Positions 1-19,613 are shown, counted from the stretch's first letter. The stretch is DNA of 64,000 bases from Aminobacter sp039907765 (GCF_039907765.1 NZ_JARDJI010000005.1:186001-250000); one strand, 5' to 3'. Translations and numbers: made by a program. Notes: a model not told the origin generated them from the letters alone.

Positions 1-442
<442 letters not shown>

Positions 443-509
443 GTGAGGTCTCCATTCCTGCTAGCCCGATAAGGGCGTTAAATTAACGAACCGCTGCAAT
501 TCCTTGGAA

Positions 510-2600
<2,091 letters not shown>

Positions 2601-2632
2601 GGGAGGTGCCTCTCAGTCGTTCGTTCGCGCCG

Positions 2633-3103
2633 TTACCAGCGGTAGTGCGCGAAGGCGCGGTTGGCTTCCGCCATCTTGTGGGTGTCTTCACGCTTCTTCA
2701 CGGCGGTGCCGCGGTTGTTGGCCGCGTCAAGGAGCTCGCCGGAGAGGCGGTCGACCATGGTGGTCTCGTTGCGGTTGCGAGCGGCAGTGATCAGCCAGCG
2801 AATGGCGAGGGCCTGACGACGCTCGGGGCGCACATCGACCGGAACCTGGTAGGTCGCACCGCCGACGCGGCGCGAACGCACTTCCACGTGCGGCGCGACG
2901 TTGTCGAGCGCCTGATGGAAGACCGAAACCGGCTCCTGCTTGGTCTTGGACTGCACCTGGTCGAGCGCACCATAGACGATCGTCTCGGCGACCGACTTCT
3001 TGCCGTCATACATGACGGCGTTCATGAACTTGGTGATGACCAGATCGCCGAACTTGGGATCCGGGTTGATTTCGCGCTTATCTGCACTGTGACGACGGGA
3101 CAT
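2633..3103 (-). CDS. rpsG: 30S ribosomal protein S7
   Basis: S7 is a primary assembly protein of the 30S head that contacts 16S rRNA and the E-site tRNA. It has 156 residues, the family length, and begins MSRRHSADKREI as in other alphaproteobacteria. In E. coli S7 is the translational repressor of the str operon. I cannot verify an equivalent site here: the rpsL-rpsG spacer is only 62 bp. It lies between rpsL and fusA on the same strand. Confidence 0.98.
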   Translation of the reverse strand: MSRRHSADKREINPDPKFGDLVITKFMNAVMYDGKKSVAETIVYGALDQVQSKTKQEPVSVFHQALDNVAPHVEVRSRRVGGATYQVPVDVRPERRQALAIRWLITAARNRNETTMVDRLSGELLDAANNRGTAVKKREDTHKMAEANRAFAHYRW

Positions 3104-3165
3104 GGTTCTTGTCTCTCAATCTCATGGCCGCGACGCAGACAAAAAAGCGTCGAAGCCGGAAAACC

Positions 3166-3537
3166 TTACTTCGGACGCTTCGCACCGTACTTCGAACGGC
3201 GCTGTTTGCGGTTCTTCACACCCTGGGTGTCGAGCACGCCGCGGATGATGTGATAGCGCACGCCCGGAAGATCCTTCACGCGGCCGCCGCGGATCATGAC
3301 CACGGAGTGCTCCTGCAGGTTGTGACCTTCGCCAGGGATGTAGCCGATCACCTCAAAGCCGTTGGTCAGGCGAATCTTCGCGACCTTGCGCAGAGCGGAG
3401 TTCGGCTTCTTCGGCGTCGTCGTGTAGACGCGCGTGCAAACGCCACGCTTCTGCGGGTTGGCCTGCATGGCCGGAACCTTATTGCGCTTCACCGGCGCAA
3501 TGCGCGGCTTGCGGATCAGCTGGTTGACGGTAGGCAT
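3166..3537 (-). CDS. rpsL: 30S ribosomal protein S12
   Basis: S12 sits at the decoding centre and affects accuracy. It has 123 residues, with the PKKPNSALRK loop at 42-51 and GGRVKDLPG around 84-92. Lys43 and Lys88, where streptomycin-resistance substitutions occur in other bacteria, are both unaltered. It is the first gene of the leftward str operon. A 484-bp upstream region separates it from the small plus-strand gene at 4022. Confidence 0.98.
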   Translation of the reverse strand: MPTVNQLIRKPRIAPVKRNKVPAMQANPQKRGVCTRVYTTTPKKPNSALRKVAKIRLTNGFEVIGYIPGEGHNLQEHSVVMIRGGRVKDLPGVRYHIIRGVLDTQGVKNRKQRRSKYGAKRPK

Positions 3538-4021
3538 TAAACCCTCTTGTCTCTCAAATTCCGTGTCTCAAGCCCGTTCGGGGCGGCTGCTAGCGACATT
3601 TCTGGGCATTTCCATACGCAAATTCGGGCCGTAAACCGCATAGCGCGGTCCTGCCCGAACAAACCGCAGAGGAAGCGAGACCGCTTCATGCACGACAGAA
3701 ATGTCATTTCGCTCGTAAAACGAACCCTGTTTGAGGAAAACTCCAAGGCGCGTCGCCTCGGAAAAGCCAACCTCACATCGGCTCAGACGTCGCGGCTTCT
3801 ACTCGCATGACTGCCTAGCGTCAACCCCGAAGCGCCAAAATCCTTAAGGAATAGGGGCTCTGCCGCGGCGCAGGCGGCCCAGCGCAACTTTATTGCGCTG
3901 CAACAAGGGTTAATGCTTCGTTTGTAACGCGCTTTGGCCTGTCTTGCACCCAACCTTCGTGCGAAAGTCGGGGAAACAGGGGCGAATCCCCTCGCCTGCC
4001 ATCCGGACCAAGGAATCAGTC
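3538..4021. other. Divergent intergenic region upstream of rpsL and the 4022 gene
   Basis: There is no credible coding sequence. It should hold the rpsL promoter on the minus strand and the promoter of the gene at 4022 on the plus strand, but I could not pick a convincing -35/-10 pair. A hairpin with an 8-bp stem (CAGCGCAA/TTGCGCTG) lies at 3880-3900 and a 5-bp GC stem at 3978-3992, just before the ribosome site (AAGGA) of the plus-strand gene. Confidence 0.5.
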
Positions 4022-4303
4022 ATGAACGACAACGAAGAACGCCCGGTAACGATCATCACGGGGCGAGTCTGGCGGCGCAAGGGCGGCCAGCCCGAAGGCG
4101 TGCACATCATGCTGGTCGCTCCCGACGACGATTCCGCGGTGCGCTCGGCGCTCGAGGCGCTCGCCAAGGAAGGCTATGCCGAAGCCGAGCTCGACCAGAT
4201 CGGCGACATGCAGGGCGAGCCCGACGACGAGCCGCATATCTCGGCCTACCAGGGCGCCCTCGAGGGCGAAGTCTCGATCGTCACGTTCAACGAGCCGCTT
4301 TGA
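4022..4303 (+). CDS. Conserved hypothetical small acidic protein
   Basis: This is a 93-residue soluble protein with no signal peptide or membrane segment. The ATG at 4022 is chosen because AAGGA lies 9-13 bases upstream. It starts MNDNEERPVTIITGRVWRRK and its C-terminal half is rich in Asp and Glu. The alternation of VTIITGRVW, VHIMLVAPDD, an amphipathic helix (SAVRSALEALAKEGYAEAEL) and VSIVTFNEPL suggests a small alpha/beta fold. I do not recognise the family. It is a lone plus-strand gene between the rpsL promoter region and a convergent permease gene. Confidence 0.7.
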   Translation: MNDNEERPVTIITGRVWRRKGGQPEGVHIMLVAPDDDSAVRSALEALAKEGYAEAELDQIGDMQGEPDDEPHISAYQGALEGEVSIVTFNEPL

Positions 4304-4323
4304 GCTTCGGCCAATGAACGGCC

Positions 4324-4340
4324 GGGCCGTTGGTCGGCCC
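4324..4340. terminator. Hairpin between convergent genes
   Basis: A GC stem of six pairs (GGGCCG/CGGCCC) with a five-base loop lies in the 40-bp gap between the plus-strand gene ending at 4303 and the permease gene whose stop is at 4344. There is no clear T-run on either side, so the terminator role is inferred from position. Confidence 0.35.
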
Positions 4341-4343
4341 TCG

Positions 4344-5765
4344 TCAATTGACCGGCCCTGGGCCACCGATATCAGCCATCACAGGTTCGGCAGTCCTTTG
4401 GCCGGTTGCACGGTTGATCATTACGGTCACGAACCAAAGGATCACGCCGATGCCGATCAGGACACCGGCGATCTTGTACTGAACCGGATCGCGACCGGTC
4501 CACGGGCCGGCGAAGAACGCACAAGCGACCGCACCCAGGATGGGCAGCAAGGTCGGCGTCCGGAAATGCTCGTGCCCAACACTGTCCTTGCGCAGTGCCA
4601 GGACGGCGATGTTGACGACGGTGAAGACGCATAGCAGCAGCAGCGCCGTCGTCCCGCCGAGTGCCGGCACCTCTCCCACAAAGGTGATCAGCGCGAAGGC
4701 CAGCAAGGTTGTGAAACCGATTGCCACATAAGGCGTGCGCCGCGTCGCATGCACCCTGCCGAGCACTTGCGGAAGCACATGCTCACGGCTCATGCCGTAG
4801 ACGAGGCGGCTCGCCATGAGCATGTTGATCAGCGCGCTGTTGGCAACCGCGAACATGGTAATGAAGCCGAAGATCTCGACCGGGAAGTTCGGCGCTCCGG
4901 CCTGGACGACCTTGAGCAGCGGCGTTTCGCCCTCGCCCAACTGCTCCGGCGGCACCAGCGTGATCGCCGAGATGGACACCAGCACGTAGATCAGTCCGGT
5001 GATCAGAAGCCCGGTCAACAGCACCTTCGGGAAGATGCGTGTCGGGTCCTTGCATTCTTCGGCCATGTTGACCGAGTCCTCGAAGCCGACCATGGCGAAA
5101 AAGGCAAGAGTGGTCGCCGCGATCACCGACCAGAAGGCACTGCGGTCCGGTGCGGCGTGGAACTGCGTGATGCGGGAGACATCGCCCTCGCCTGCTCCGA
5201 TAGCCCACAGGCCGATCACTACTATTATCATCAGGCCGGTGAATTCGACGCAGGTCAGCACGACATTTGCCTTGACGCTTTCCCCGACGCCGCGAAAGTT
5301 CACAGCAGCGACGATCGCCATGAACGCCAAGCCGACAAGCGTAATGCCGTAGGTTCCAGCCAGCCCGAGGTCAAAGGCGCCTGAAAGGTTGGCGGCAAAG
5401 GCACGGGATGCCGTCGATGCAGAAGTGATCCCCGAACACATCACGGCGAACGCAACAATGAAGGTGATGAAGTGGATGCCAAACGCCTTGTGGGCGTAGA
5501 GCGCAGCGCCGGCAGCCCTCGGATACTTCGTGACCAGTTCGAGATAGCTGAAGGCCGTGATGACGGCTACGATGAACGCCACCAGGAACGGCAGCCAGAC
5601 GACTCCGCCGACCTGCTTGGCGACTTGCCCGGTGAGCGCGTAGATGCCGGTCCCCAAGATGTCGCCGACGATGAAAAGCAGAAGTAGCCAGGGACCCATC
5701 ACCCGGTGAAGGCTCGGCTCAACCGAAGGTACCCCGACCGCTGCATCGCTTCTGGTGTCGGTCAT
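4344..5765 (-). CDS. APC-family amino acid permease
   Basis: This 473-residue integral membrane protein has about twelve hydrophobic segments. The first carries the APC signature region (LLLLFIVGDILGTGIYALTG, residues about 27-46), whose broken GTGIY helix forms the substrate site in this superfamily. FEDSVNMAEECKDP, around residue 230, is typical of the cationic/neutral amino acid transporter branch. The substrate cannot be told from sequence. The ATG at 5765 has a strong GGGAGG 8-10 bases upstream. It lies between rpoC and rpsL on the same strand, after a strong rpoC terminator, so it is probably transcribed independently. Confidence 0.85.
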   Translation of the reverse strand: MTDTRSDAAVGVPSVEPSLHRVMGPWLLLLFIVGDILGTGIYALTGQVAKQVGGVVWLPFLVAFIVAVITAFSYLELVTKYPRAAGAALYAHKAFGIHFITFIVAFAVMCSGITSASTASRAFAANLSGAFDLGLAGTYGITLVGLAFMAIVAAVNFRGVGESVKANVVLTCVEFTGLMIIVVIGLWAIGAGEGDVSRITQFHAAPDRSAFWSVIAATTLAFFAMVGFEDSVNMAEECKDPTRIFPKVLLTGLLITGLIYVLVSISAITLVPPEQLGEGETPLLKVVQAGAPNFPVEIFGFITMFAVANSALINMLMASRLVYGMSREHVLPQVLGRVHATRRTPYVAIGFTTLLAFALITFVGEVPALGGTTALLLLCVFTVVNIAVLALRKDSVGHEHFRTPTLLPILGAVACAFFAGPWTGRDPVQYKIAGVLIGIGVILWFVTVMINRATGQRTAEPVMADIGGPGPVN

Positions 5766-5892
5766 ACCGCGTTCCTCCCAGACTGATGGCTTTACATGGC
5801 AACGCTATTTTCGTGCCGGAGCGCTGTCAAACCCCCGTAATTATTTCAGGTTTCCCTTATGCGACAATCGGCGGACGATTGTCGTCGACACA

Positions 5893-5928
5893 GAAAAGAA
5901 AAGGCCGCCGGATTGCTCCGGCAGCCTT
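5893..5928 (-). terminator. Rho-independent terminator of rpoBC
   Basis: Read on the minus strand, a 12-bp GC-rich stem with one mismatch and a four-base loop (5901-5928) is followed by TTTTCTTTT. It lies 24 bp beyond the rpoC stop codon and separates the rpl-rpo transcript from the permease gene. Confidence 0.88.
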
Positions 5929-5951
5929 TCTGGCTCGATTGTCGACGCCCG

Positions 5952-10148
<4,197 letters not shown>

Positions 10149-10331
10149 GCCGTTCTCCTTTTTCGGGGCCCTCGAAAGCCCCTTTGCATCGGGTGCGGGC
10201 CTAGGCGCCCGCCATACGTGTCGGCTCTGGGCCGAAGAATTCTCATCGCGGGCATGATCGAACCGAAGCTCTCTTCGGGATCATGTCCTGCGGCGACGCC
10301 GCGGGCAAAACCCGCGGCGCGCCTCTAGTGC
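10149..10331 (-). other. rpoB-rpoC intercistronic region with tandem hairpins
   Basis: Three stem-loops are visible. A 9-bp GC stem (CGCCGCGGG/CCCGCGGCG, loop CAAAA) is at 10297-10319. A two-part stem (CATGATC/GATCATG enclosing CCGAAG/CTTCGG) is at 10253-10285. A short GGGGC/GCCCC stem lies next to the rpoC ribosome site at about 10165-10182. None has a convincing T-run on the coding strand. They may be processing or mRNA-stability elements rather than terminators. Confidence 0.55.
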
Positions 10332-14468
<4,137 letters not shown>

Positions 14469-14546
14469 CGTCGCTCCTTGCTGCCTTCTTGGGGTGAGCT
14501 TCGCTACTGCTCACCTTGCATACGAGCCGCCTCGGCGGCCTATCCA

Positions 14547-14566
14547 AAACGGGTGAAAACCCGTTT
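14547..14566 (-). promoter_or_regulatory. Hairpin in rplL-rpoB spacer, possible attenuator
   Basis: An 8-bp perfect stem (AAACGGGT/ACCCGTTT) with a four-base loop lies in the 196-bp gap between rplL and rpoB. On the minus strand it is followed by only a short T-run. In E. coli a partial terminator at this place lowers rpo expression relative to rplL. The same role here is inferred from position alone. Confidence 0.4.
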
Positions 14567-14664
14567 CCTGAAAGCCGCAAACCGGCCCTCAGGAAATAGG
14601 TTTCCTCTCACCCCCCGAACACGGGAGCCGGTGGGCGGCGCGAGGCCGCCCACCGAAACCGTGC

Positions 14665-15042
14665 TTACTTGAGCTCGATCTTGGCGCCAGCTGCTTCCAG
14701 CTGAGCCTTGAGCTTCTCGGCGTCGGCCTTGGAGACGCCTTCCTTGACGGGCTTCGGAGCGCCTTCGACGAGGTCCTTGGCTTCCTTGAGGCCCAGACCG
14801 GTGATGGCGCGGACTTCCTTGATGACCTCGATCTTCTTGTCGCCGGCAGCAGCCAGGATGACGTCGAATTCGGTCTTCTCTTCAGCCGGAGCAGCAGCTG
14901 CCGCACCGCCGGCAGCGGCGGCGACAGCCACCGGAGCAGCAGCGGAAACGCCCCACTTCTCTTCGAGCAGCTTCGACAGCTCAGCCGCCTCGAGGACGGT
15001 CAGGGCCGACAGGTCGTCAACGATCTTTGCGAGATCAGCCAT
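14665..15042 (-). CDS. rplL: 50S ribosomal protein L7/L12
   Basis: This acidic stalk protein recruits translational GTPases to the ribosome. It has 125 residues. The N-terminal dimerisation domain (DDLSALTVLEAAELSKLLEE) is followed by an Ala-rich hinge around residues 36-54 and a C-terminal domain ending KIELK. It lies 54 bp downstream of rplJ, with which it forms the L10(L12)n stalk, and upstream of rpoB. Confidence 0.98.
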   Translation of the reverse strand: MADLAKIVDDLSALTVLEAAELSKLLEEKWGVSAAAPVAVAAAAGGAAAAAPAEEKTEFDVILAAAGDKKIEVIKEVRAITGLGLKEAKDLVEGAPKPVKEGVSKADAEKLKAQLEAAGAKIELK

Positions 15043-15096
15043 TTTACTATTCCTTCAATCAGTTCGAACGTGTGTTGATGATAGCGAGGAACGGCC

Positions 15097-15615
15097 TCAT
15101 GCCGCCTCGTCCTTCCGGGCGTAAGCGCCAAAGACGCGGGCAAGCTGACCTGCCGGCGCGTTGACGACCTGGGCGATCCGGGTTGCCGGCGTGGAAATCA
15201 TTCCAACCAGCCTTGCACGCAGCTCGTCGAGCGACGGCAGTGTGGCGAGTGCCTTAACACCGTCGGCGTCGAGCGCGGTCTTGCCCATCGAACCACCAAG
15301 AATGACAAGCTTGTCATTGGTCTTGGCGAAGTCGGACGCGACCTTCGGCGCTGCAATCGGATCCTCCGAATAGGCAACCAGCGTCTGTCCCTTGAACAGA
15401 TCGATGATGCTTTCGGATTCCGTGCCCTGAAGAGCGATTTTGGCGAGACGGTTCTTCGCGACTTTGACGGTGCCGCCGGCCTGACGCATCTTCACACGAA
15501 GATCGTTCATCTGCGCGACGGTGATACCGGCATAGTGGGCCACGACGACTGAACCTGCGTTCGAGAACGCGTCATTCAGGCCCGTGACGAGTTCGCGTTT
15601 TTCCGCTCTGTCCAC
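15097..15615 (-). CDS. rplJ: 50S ribosomal protein L10
   Basis: L10 anchors L7/L12 dimers on 23S rRNA and, in well-studied bacteria, represses its own mRNA. It has 172 residues. I place the start at a GTG (15613-15615) with GGAG about 8 bases upstream, because no in-frame ATG precedes the conserved DRAEKRELVTGLNDAF block. The preceding 363-bp gap after rplA is where the leader target would lie. Confidence 0.97.
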   Translation of the reverse strand: MDRAEKRELVTGLNDAFSNAGSVVVAHYAGITVAQMNDLRVKMRQAGGTVKVAKNRLAKIALQGTESESIIDLFKGQTLVAYSEDPIAAPKVASDFAKTNDKLVILGGSMGKTALDADGVKALATLPSLDELRARLVGMISTPATRIAQVVNAPAGQLARVFGAYARKDEAA

Positions 15616-15978
15616 TGCCTATCTCCAGTTGACCGCCTCCCATTTGCGGGGCTGGCGGTCGGGTTGCCTTTTGCCGGGCGAGCAATCCAGAAGTTCCGGA
15701 TCACCCGAACGGCGCTCGAGGATCCTGTCCCCTTTTCGCCCGCGACAGCTGGCAAAAGGCAAACACGGTTCGAACCTTTCATTGGAGCCGACGGCTCCGT
15801 TGTCTGGTCTTCACCCGTCTCATGCAGGCCCATTCGAATTAAGGACCAAGGGTCGCTTGGACCGCCTGCAATCTCGGACAGGATTTCGGAAGCTGTCTCC
15901 AACTTCCGACATCCGGGCCCGGAGGCCCGGAATTCTTTTCTGGATCAGGTCGTTGGCGACCGATCCAAATTCAACTTA
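15616..15978 (-). promoter_or_regulatory. rplJ leader (likely L10 autoregulatory region)
   Basis: This non-coding gap of 363 bases between rplA and rplJ is long for an operon of this kind. A strong stem (CCGGGCC/GGCCCGG type) is at 15913-15930. Two complementary CTTTTGCC/GGCAAAAG segments lie at about 15667-15674 and 15751-15758, which could close a larger structure near the rplJ start. The L10-leader role is inferred from location; I did not verify the kink-turn consensus. A promoter may also lie here. Confidence 0.5.
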
Positions 15979-16677
<699 letters not shown>

Positions 16678-16681
16678 GATC

Positions 16682-17110
16682 TCAGCCCACCACTTCCAGG
16701 CCCATCGAACGGGCGGAGCCCTCGACCATCTTGATGGCCGCTTCGACGTCGTTGGCGTTCAGGTCCTTCATCTTGGCCTGGGCGATTTCGCGAACCTTAT
16801 CGCGGCTGATCTGGCCAGCCTTGACCTTGCCCGGCTCCTTCGAGCCCGACTTCAGGTTGGCGGCCTTCTTCAGGAAGTAGCTCACCGGCGGCGTCTTCAT
16901 GACGAAGGTGAACGACTTGTCCTGGTAATAGGTGATCACGACCGGGATCGGCGATCCCTTCTCGAGTTCCTGGGTCTGCGCGTTGAACGCCTTGCAGAAT
17001 TCCATGATGTTGATGCCGCGCTGACCAAGCGCCGGGCCGATCGGGGGCGACGGAGTCGCAGAACCCGCGGCAACCTGGAGCTTGAGCTGGCCTGCTACTT
17101 TCTTAGCCAT
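16682..17110 (-). CDS. rplK: 50S ribosomal protein L11
   Basis: L11 is part of the GTPase-associated centre and is required for RelA-type sensing of uncharged tRNA. It has 142 residues. It starts MAKKVAGQLKLQVAAGSATP and has the proline-rich linker SPPIGPALGQRGINIMEFCK. It is followed by rplA after 4 bp and preceded by nusG after 156 bp, a gap with no clear promoter. Confidence 0.98.
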   Translation of the reverse strand: MAKKVAGQLKLQVAAGSATPSPPIGPALGQRGINIMEFCKAFNAQTQELEKGSPIPVVITYYQDKSFTFVMKTPPVSYFLKKAANLKSGSKEPGKVKAGQISRDKVREIAQAKMKDLNANDVEAAIKMVEGSARSMGLEVVG

Positions 17111-17266
17111 CTCATTCCTGCCTTTGTTTCATGCCGGACCTTTCCGGCGGTTGCAGTTCGGTGGTGCGATTTGGGCGACCGGCTAAGCCGCTTCCTCTCC
17201 CACCATGCTTGCGCCAGGCATGCGCCCGACGCCGCCCGCCACCTCAGGAGGCGACGGACATTTCGA

Positions 17267-17794
17267 TCAGCCCTTCTCGACCTGACCGAATTCGAGATCG
17301 ACGGGCACAGCACGCCCGAAGATCGAAACTTCCACCTTGAGGCGGGCCCTCTCCTCGTCCACTTCCTGGACGAAGCCGTTGAACGAGGCGAACGGGCCGT
17401 CGGAAACGCGCACCTGCTCGCCGATCTCGAAGGTGACCGACGGCTTCGGACGCTCGACGCCTTCCTGAACCTGGTTCAGGATCCGCTGCGCCTCACTCTC
17501 AGTGATCGGCACAGGCTTGGAATCACCAAGGAAACCAGTCACCTTCGGCGTGTTCTTCACAAGCGAGAACACCGCGTCGGTCAGATTGGCCTTGAGCAGC
17601 ACGTAGCCCGGGAAGAACTTGCGCTCGGCATCGACCTTGCGGCCGCGACGGACTTCGACGACCTTCTCGGTCGGCACCACGATCTGCTCGATCTGGTCGC
17701 TCAGGCCCTTCTGCTTGGCCTTGTGCTCGATGTCCTCGGCGACCTTCTTTTCGAAGTTCGAGTAAGCGTGGACGATATACCAGCGCGCAGTCAT
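17267..17794 (-). CDS. nusG: Transcription antitermination factor NusG
   Basis: NusG binds RNA polymerase through its NGN domain and links it to Rho or to the ribosome (S10) through its KOW domain. The reading frame stays open further upstream, but MTARWYIVHAYSNFEKKVAE at 17794 is the family start. This gives 175 residues. The NGN domain fills residues 1-110, with PGYVLL. The KOW domain (GEQVRVSDGPFASFNGFV) runs to the end. It lies 26 bp after secE. Confidence 0.97.
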   Translation of the reverse strand: MTARWYIVHAYSNFEKKVAEDIEHKAKQKGLSDQIEQIVVPTEKVVEVRRGRKVDAERKFFPGYVLLKANLTDAVFSLVKNTPKVTGFLGDSKPVPITESEAQRILNQVQEGVERPKPSVTFEIGEQVRVSDGPFASFNGFVQEVDEERARLKVEVSIFGRAVPVDLEFGQVEKG

Positions 17795-17820
17795 CTCAGA
17801 AGTTCTCCGTATTCGCGGTC

Positions 17821-18018
17821 TTAGCGACCCATGCCCAGGAGCTGCTCGACGGCGAACGCCATCAGCTGGTCCGCGGCAAAGAAGAAGATCATCGCTACAG
17901 CGGCGAAGCCGAGCACCATGACCGTGGAGATCATCGTCTCGCGCCGCGAGGGCCAAGTAACCTTCGCCGTTTCCGACCTCACCTGCTGCAGGAAGGTGAA
18001 GGGGTTGGTTTTCGCCAT
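17821..18018 (-). CDS. secE: Preprotein translocase subunit SecE
   Basis: This is the small essential clamp subunit of the SecYEG channel. I use the ATG at 18018, which gives 65 residues: a short cytoplasmic amphipathic segment (TFLQQVRSETAKVTWPSRRE) and one membrane span at about residues 33-55. This is the standard single-span SecE of most bacteria. A longer start at 18129 is possible in frame but unlikely. It is first in the secE-nusG pair; tRNA-Trp lies upstream. Confidence 0.92.
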   Translation of the reverse strand: MAKTNPFTFLQQVRSETAKVTWPSRRETMISTVMVLGFAAVAMIFFFAADQLMAFAVEQLLGMGR

Positions 18019-18188
18019 GAGCCGCTCTGCTTTCAACGTCCGTAAACCGGACTTCTGGATGATCCCGTGACCGGGAGATGTAACAGGACCGAGATTTTCG
18101 CGCCGAATCGGCGCAAACATTTCGCCCATGCATATCGGGCGCGTAAAGCCGGATTCCCAGCCCCACGCGCCGCGTGTCTGTTTCGCCT

Positions 18189-18217
18189 ACATAGAGACGA
18201 TTCTCTCTCCACGCAAG
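18189..18217 (-). promoter_or_regulatory. Predicted sigma-70 promoter of secE-nusG
   Basis: On the minus strand CTTGCG and CTATGT are separated by 17 bases. This is close to the CTTGAC-N17-CTATAT pattern common for alphaproteobacterial housekeeping promoters. Transcription would start near 18182, about 165 bases before the secE start codon. Confidence 0.5.
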
Positions 18218-18323
18218 TGGCAGGAATCTCCTCTACGATTGAACGCTGCATCGGGACCATCCAGTCGTCCCGTCCCAGCTATAGAAAGTCTCTTATGCCT
18301 GAACCAGCGAATTCTGGCAAGAC

Positions 18324-18399
<76 letters not shown>

Positions 18400-18489
18400 G
18401 CATTGCGCCGCGCATCAATTGCGCAGCACCGGCTTCCTAAGGATTTCCACGGCGTCTGTAAAGAGCGCTTTGCGGCATGTTGCGAACAT

Positions 18490-18929
18490 TCACTGGGCAA
18501 GGCTGCGCTGCGGCGGCGGTGCGGGCCCTGCCCCTGCCCGCCCATGTGCCTTGTGTGCCCGGACGGGTACGAGTTCCACCGCCCGCCCGTCGAACGGCAT
18601 CAGCCCATGCAACGGCGCCGTCACTGAATCGAGAATCATGTGGGACAGAACGGCAAGGAAGAAGACTGTTGCCGCAGCCTTCCATCGCGGCGCCGACAGC
18701 GCATGAGCGGCACGACGACGGCCGCGACCAAAGCCCAGAACAGCGGCCAGTGCGTCGGGTAGTCGCGATGGTGGACGCTGCCATTGTCGACGAACAAGAA
18801 CCACGCAATGTCGAAATCGGGTGCCACGCTGCCGACCATCGCCGCCAGCATCAGGGCGCCCGCCTGCGGCAGCTTCTGCCGGGCAAGCGATCCGATGATG
18901 TAGCCTGCCGGCAGATGCGCGATCAGCAT
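18490..18929 (-). pseudogene. Frameshifted YdjM-type membrane metal-dependent hydrolase
   Basis: The N-terminal part starts at ATG 18929, with GGGGG 7-11 bases upstream, and reads MLIAHLPAGYIIG through VAPDFDIAWF and HHRDYPTHWP. These are hallmarks of the LexA-regulated YdjM membrane hydrolase family (PF04307). Near 18700 the homology moves to another frame, continuing ALSAPRWKAAATVFF and HMILDSVTAPLHGLMPF to a stop at 18490. A single-base indel around 18695-18710 explains both halves. The C-terminal tail after VPVRAH no longer resembles the family. It may be a true pseudogene or a sequencing error. Confidence 0.7.
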
Positions 18930-19022
18930 GGCGTCCCCCTTCATCCGTGGCCCATCACGCCCCGACATTGCGGCAGCGTTGGGAGCGGCGGAGCGAGGAG
19001 CGCCGTTGCGCCCCTCGAACTG

Positions 19023-19502
19023 TCAGGTCTTGGTCGGCGGCACATACGGGCCGCCGGGTATGCCCCAGCCCCATCGAGGCATCGGCTCATGAAGATCCGG
19101 TTCTGCACCATCCTGGGAATTCAGCTTGGCCAAGCGGGTCCCCCATTCCAGATAGGCGACAAAGGCCGAACGGAACTCGGGGTCGCCAGGCAATTTCACT
19201 TCGTCGGCAGCGTCGAGCAGCAAGGCGATCCAGCGCCGGCGCTGTGCCTCGGTCAGGTGCCTGTCGAGATGATGGCTGATCATGGCGGGATGACCGCCGT
19301 GCTTCTCGCTGTAGTCCTTCGGCCCGCCGAACACCTCACCGATGAAGGCGGCGACATGGGCAGGATGGTCGCCGGACATGTCGCGGAACACCGGTTCGAG
19401 CACCGGATCAACGAGCACCTTGTCGTAAAATACGGTCGTCAACCGGTTCAGCGCATCGGCCCCACCCGCCCATTCATACAAGCTCGGAACGTCTCTGCTC
19501 AT
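19023..19502 (-). CDS. Group II truncated hemoglobin
   Basis: This is a small heme protein of the 2-over-2 globin type; such proteins bind O2 or NO and usually serve in nitrosative or oxidative stress. From ATG 19502 it is 159 residues long. LYEWAGGADALNRLTTVFYDKV contains the B10 tyrosine, and GGHPAMISHHL supplies the proximal histidine region. The RRRWIALLLDA helix contains the G8 tryptophan typical of group II. The proline-rich C-terminal tail is a common extension. It stands alone between the tuf terminator and the frameshifted hydrolase gene. Confidence 0.87.
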   Translation of the reverse strand: MSRDVPSLYEWAGGADALNRLTTVFYDKVLVDPVLEPVFRDMSGDHPAHVAAFIGEVFGGPKDYSEKHGGHPAMISHHLDRHLTEAQRRRWIALLLDAADEVKLPGDPEFRSAFVAYLEWGTRLAKLNSQDGAEPDLHEPMPRWGWGIPGGPYVPPTKT

Positions 19503-19564
19503 CCGCCGCCTCCACCGATGTTCGAACCAATGGGATATGGGGGGCGTCGGTCCTGGGCACAAAC

Positions 19565-19589
19565 AAAAAGGGCGGCCCGAAGGCCGCCC
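19565..19589 (-). terminator. Rho-independent terminator of tuf copy 2
   Basis: On the minus strand an 8-bp perfect stem GGGCGGCC/GGCCGCCC with a TTCG loop is followed by five T residues. It starts about 25 bp beyond the tuf stop codon. Confidence 0.92.
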
Positions 19590-19613
19590 TTGATGCGCTA
19601 CACGTAGCGTCGA

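Noticed and set aside
3960..4000. Text resembling the core of a cobalamin riboswitch (GGGAA...GGGGCGAATCCCC...GCCTGCC) before the 4022 gene
   Set aside because: The conserved CCCGC and GCCACTG boxes are absent, the paired stem is only 5 bp, and the downstream gene has no link to cobalamin.
18400..18489. Promoter for tRNA-Trp (CTTTAC with TTAGGA at a 17-base distance)
   Set aside because: The -10 is too poor to list as a feature without supporting data.
18437..18808. A third overlapping minus-strand frame over the broken hydrolase gene
   Set aside because: It carries neither half of the family homology; the two other frames account for the gene.
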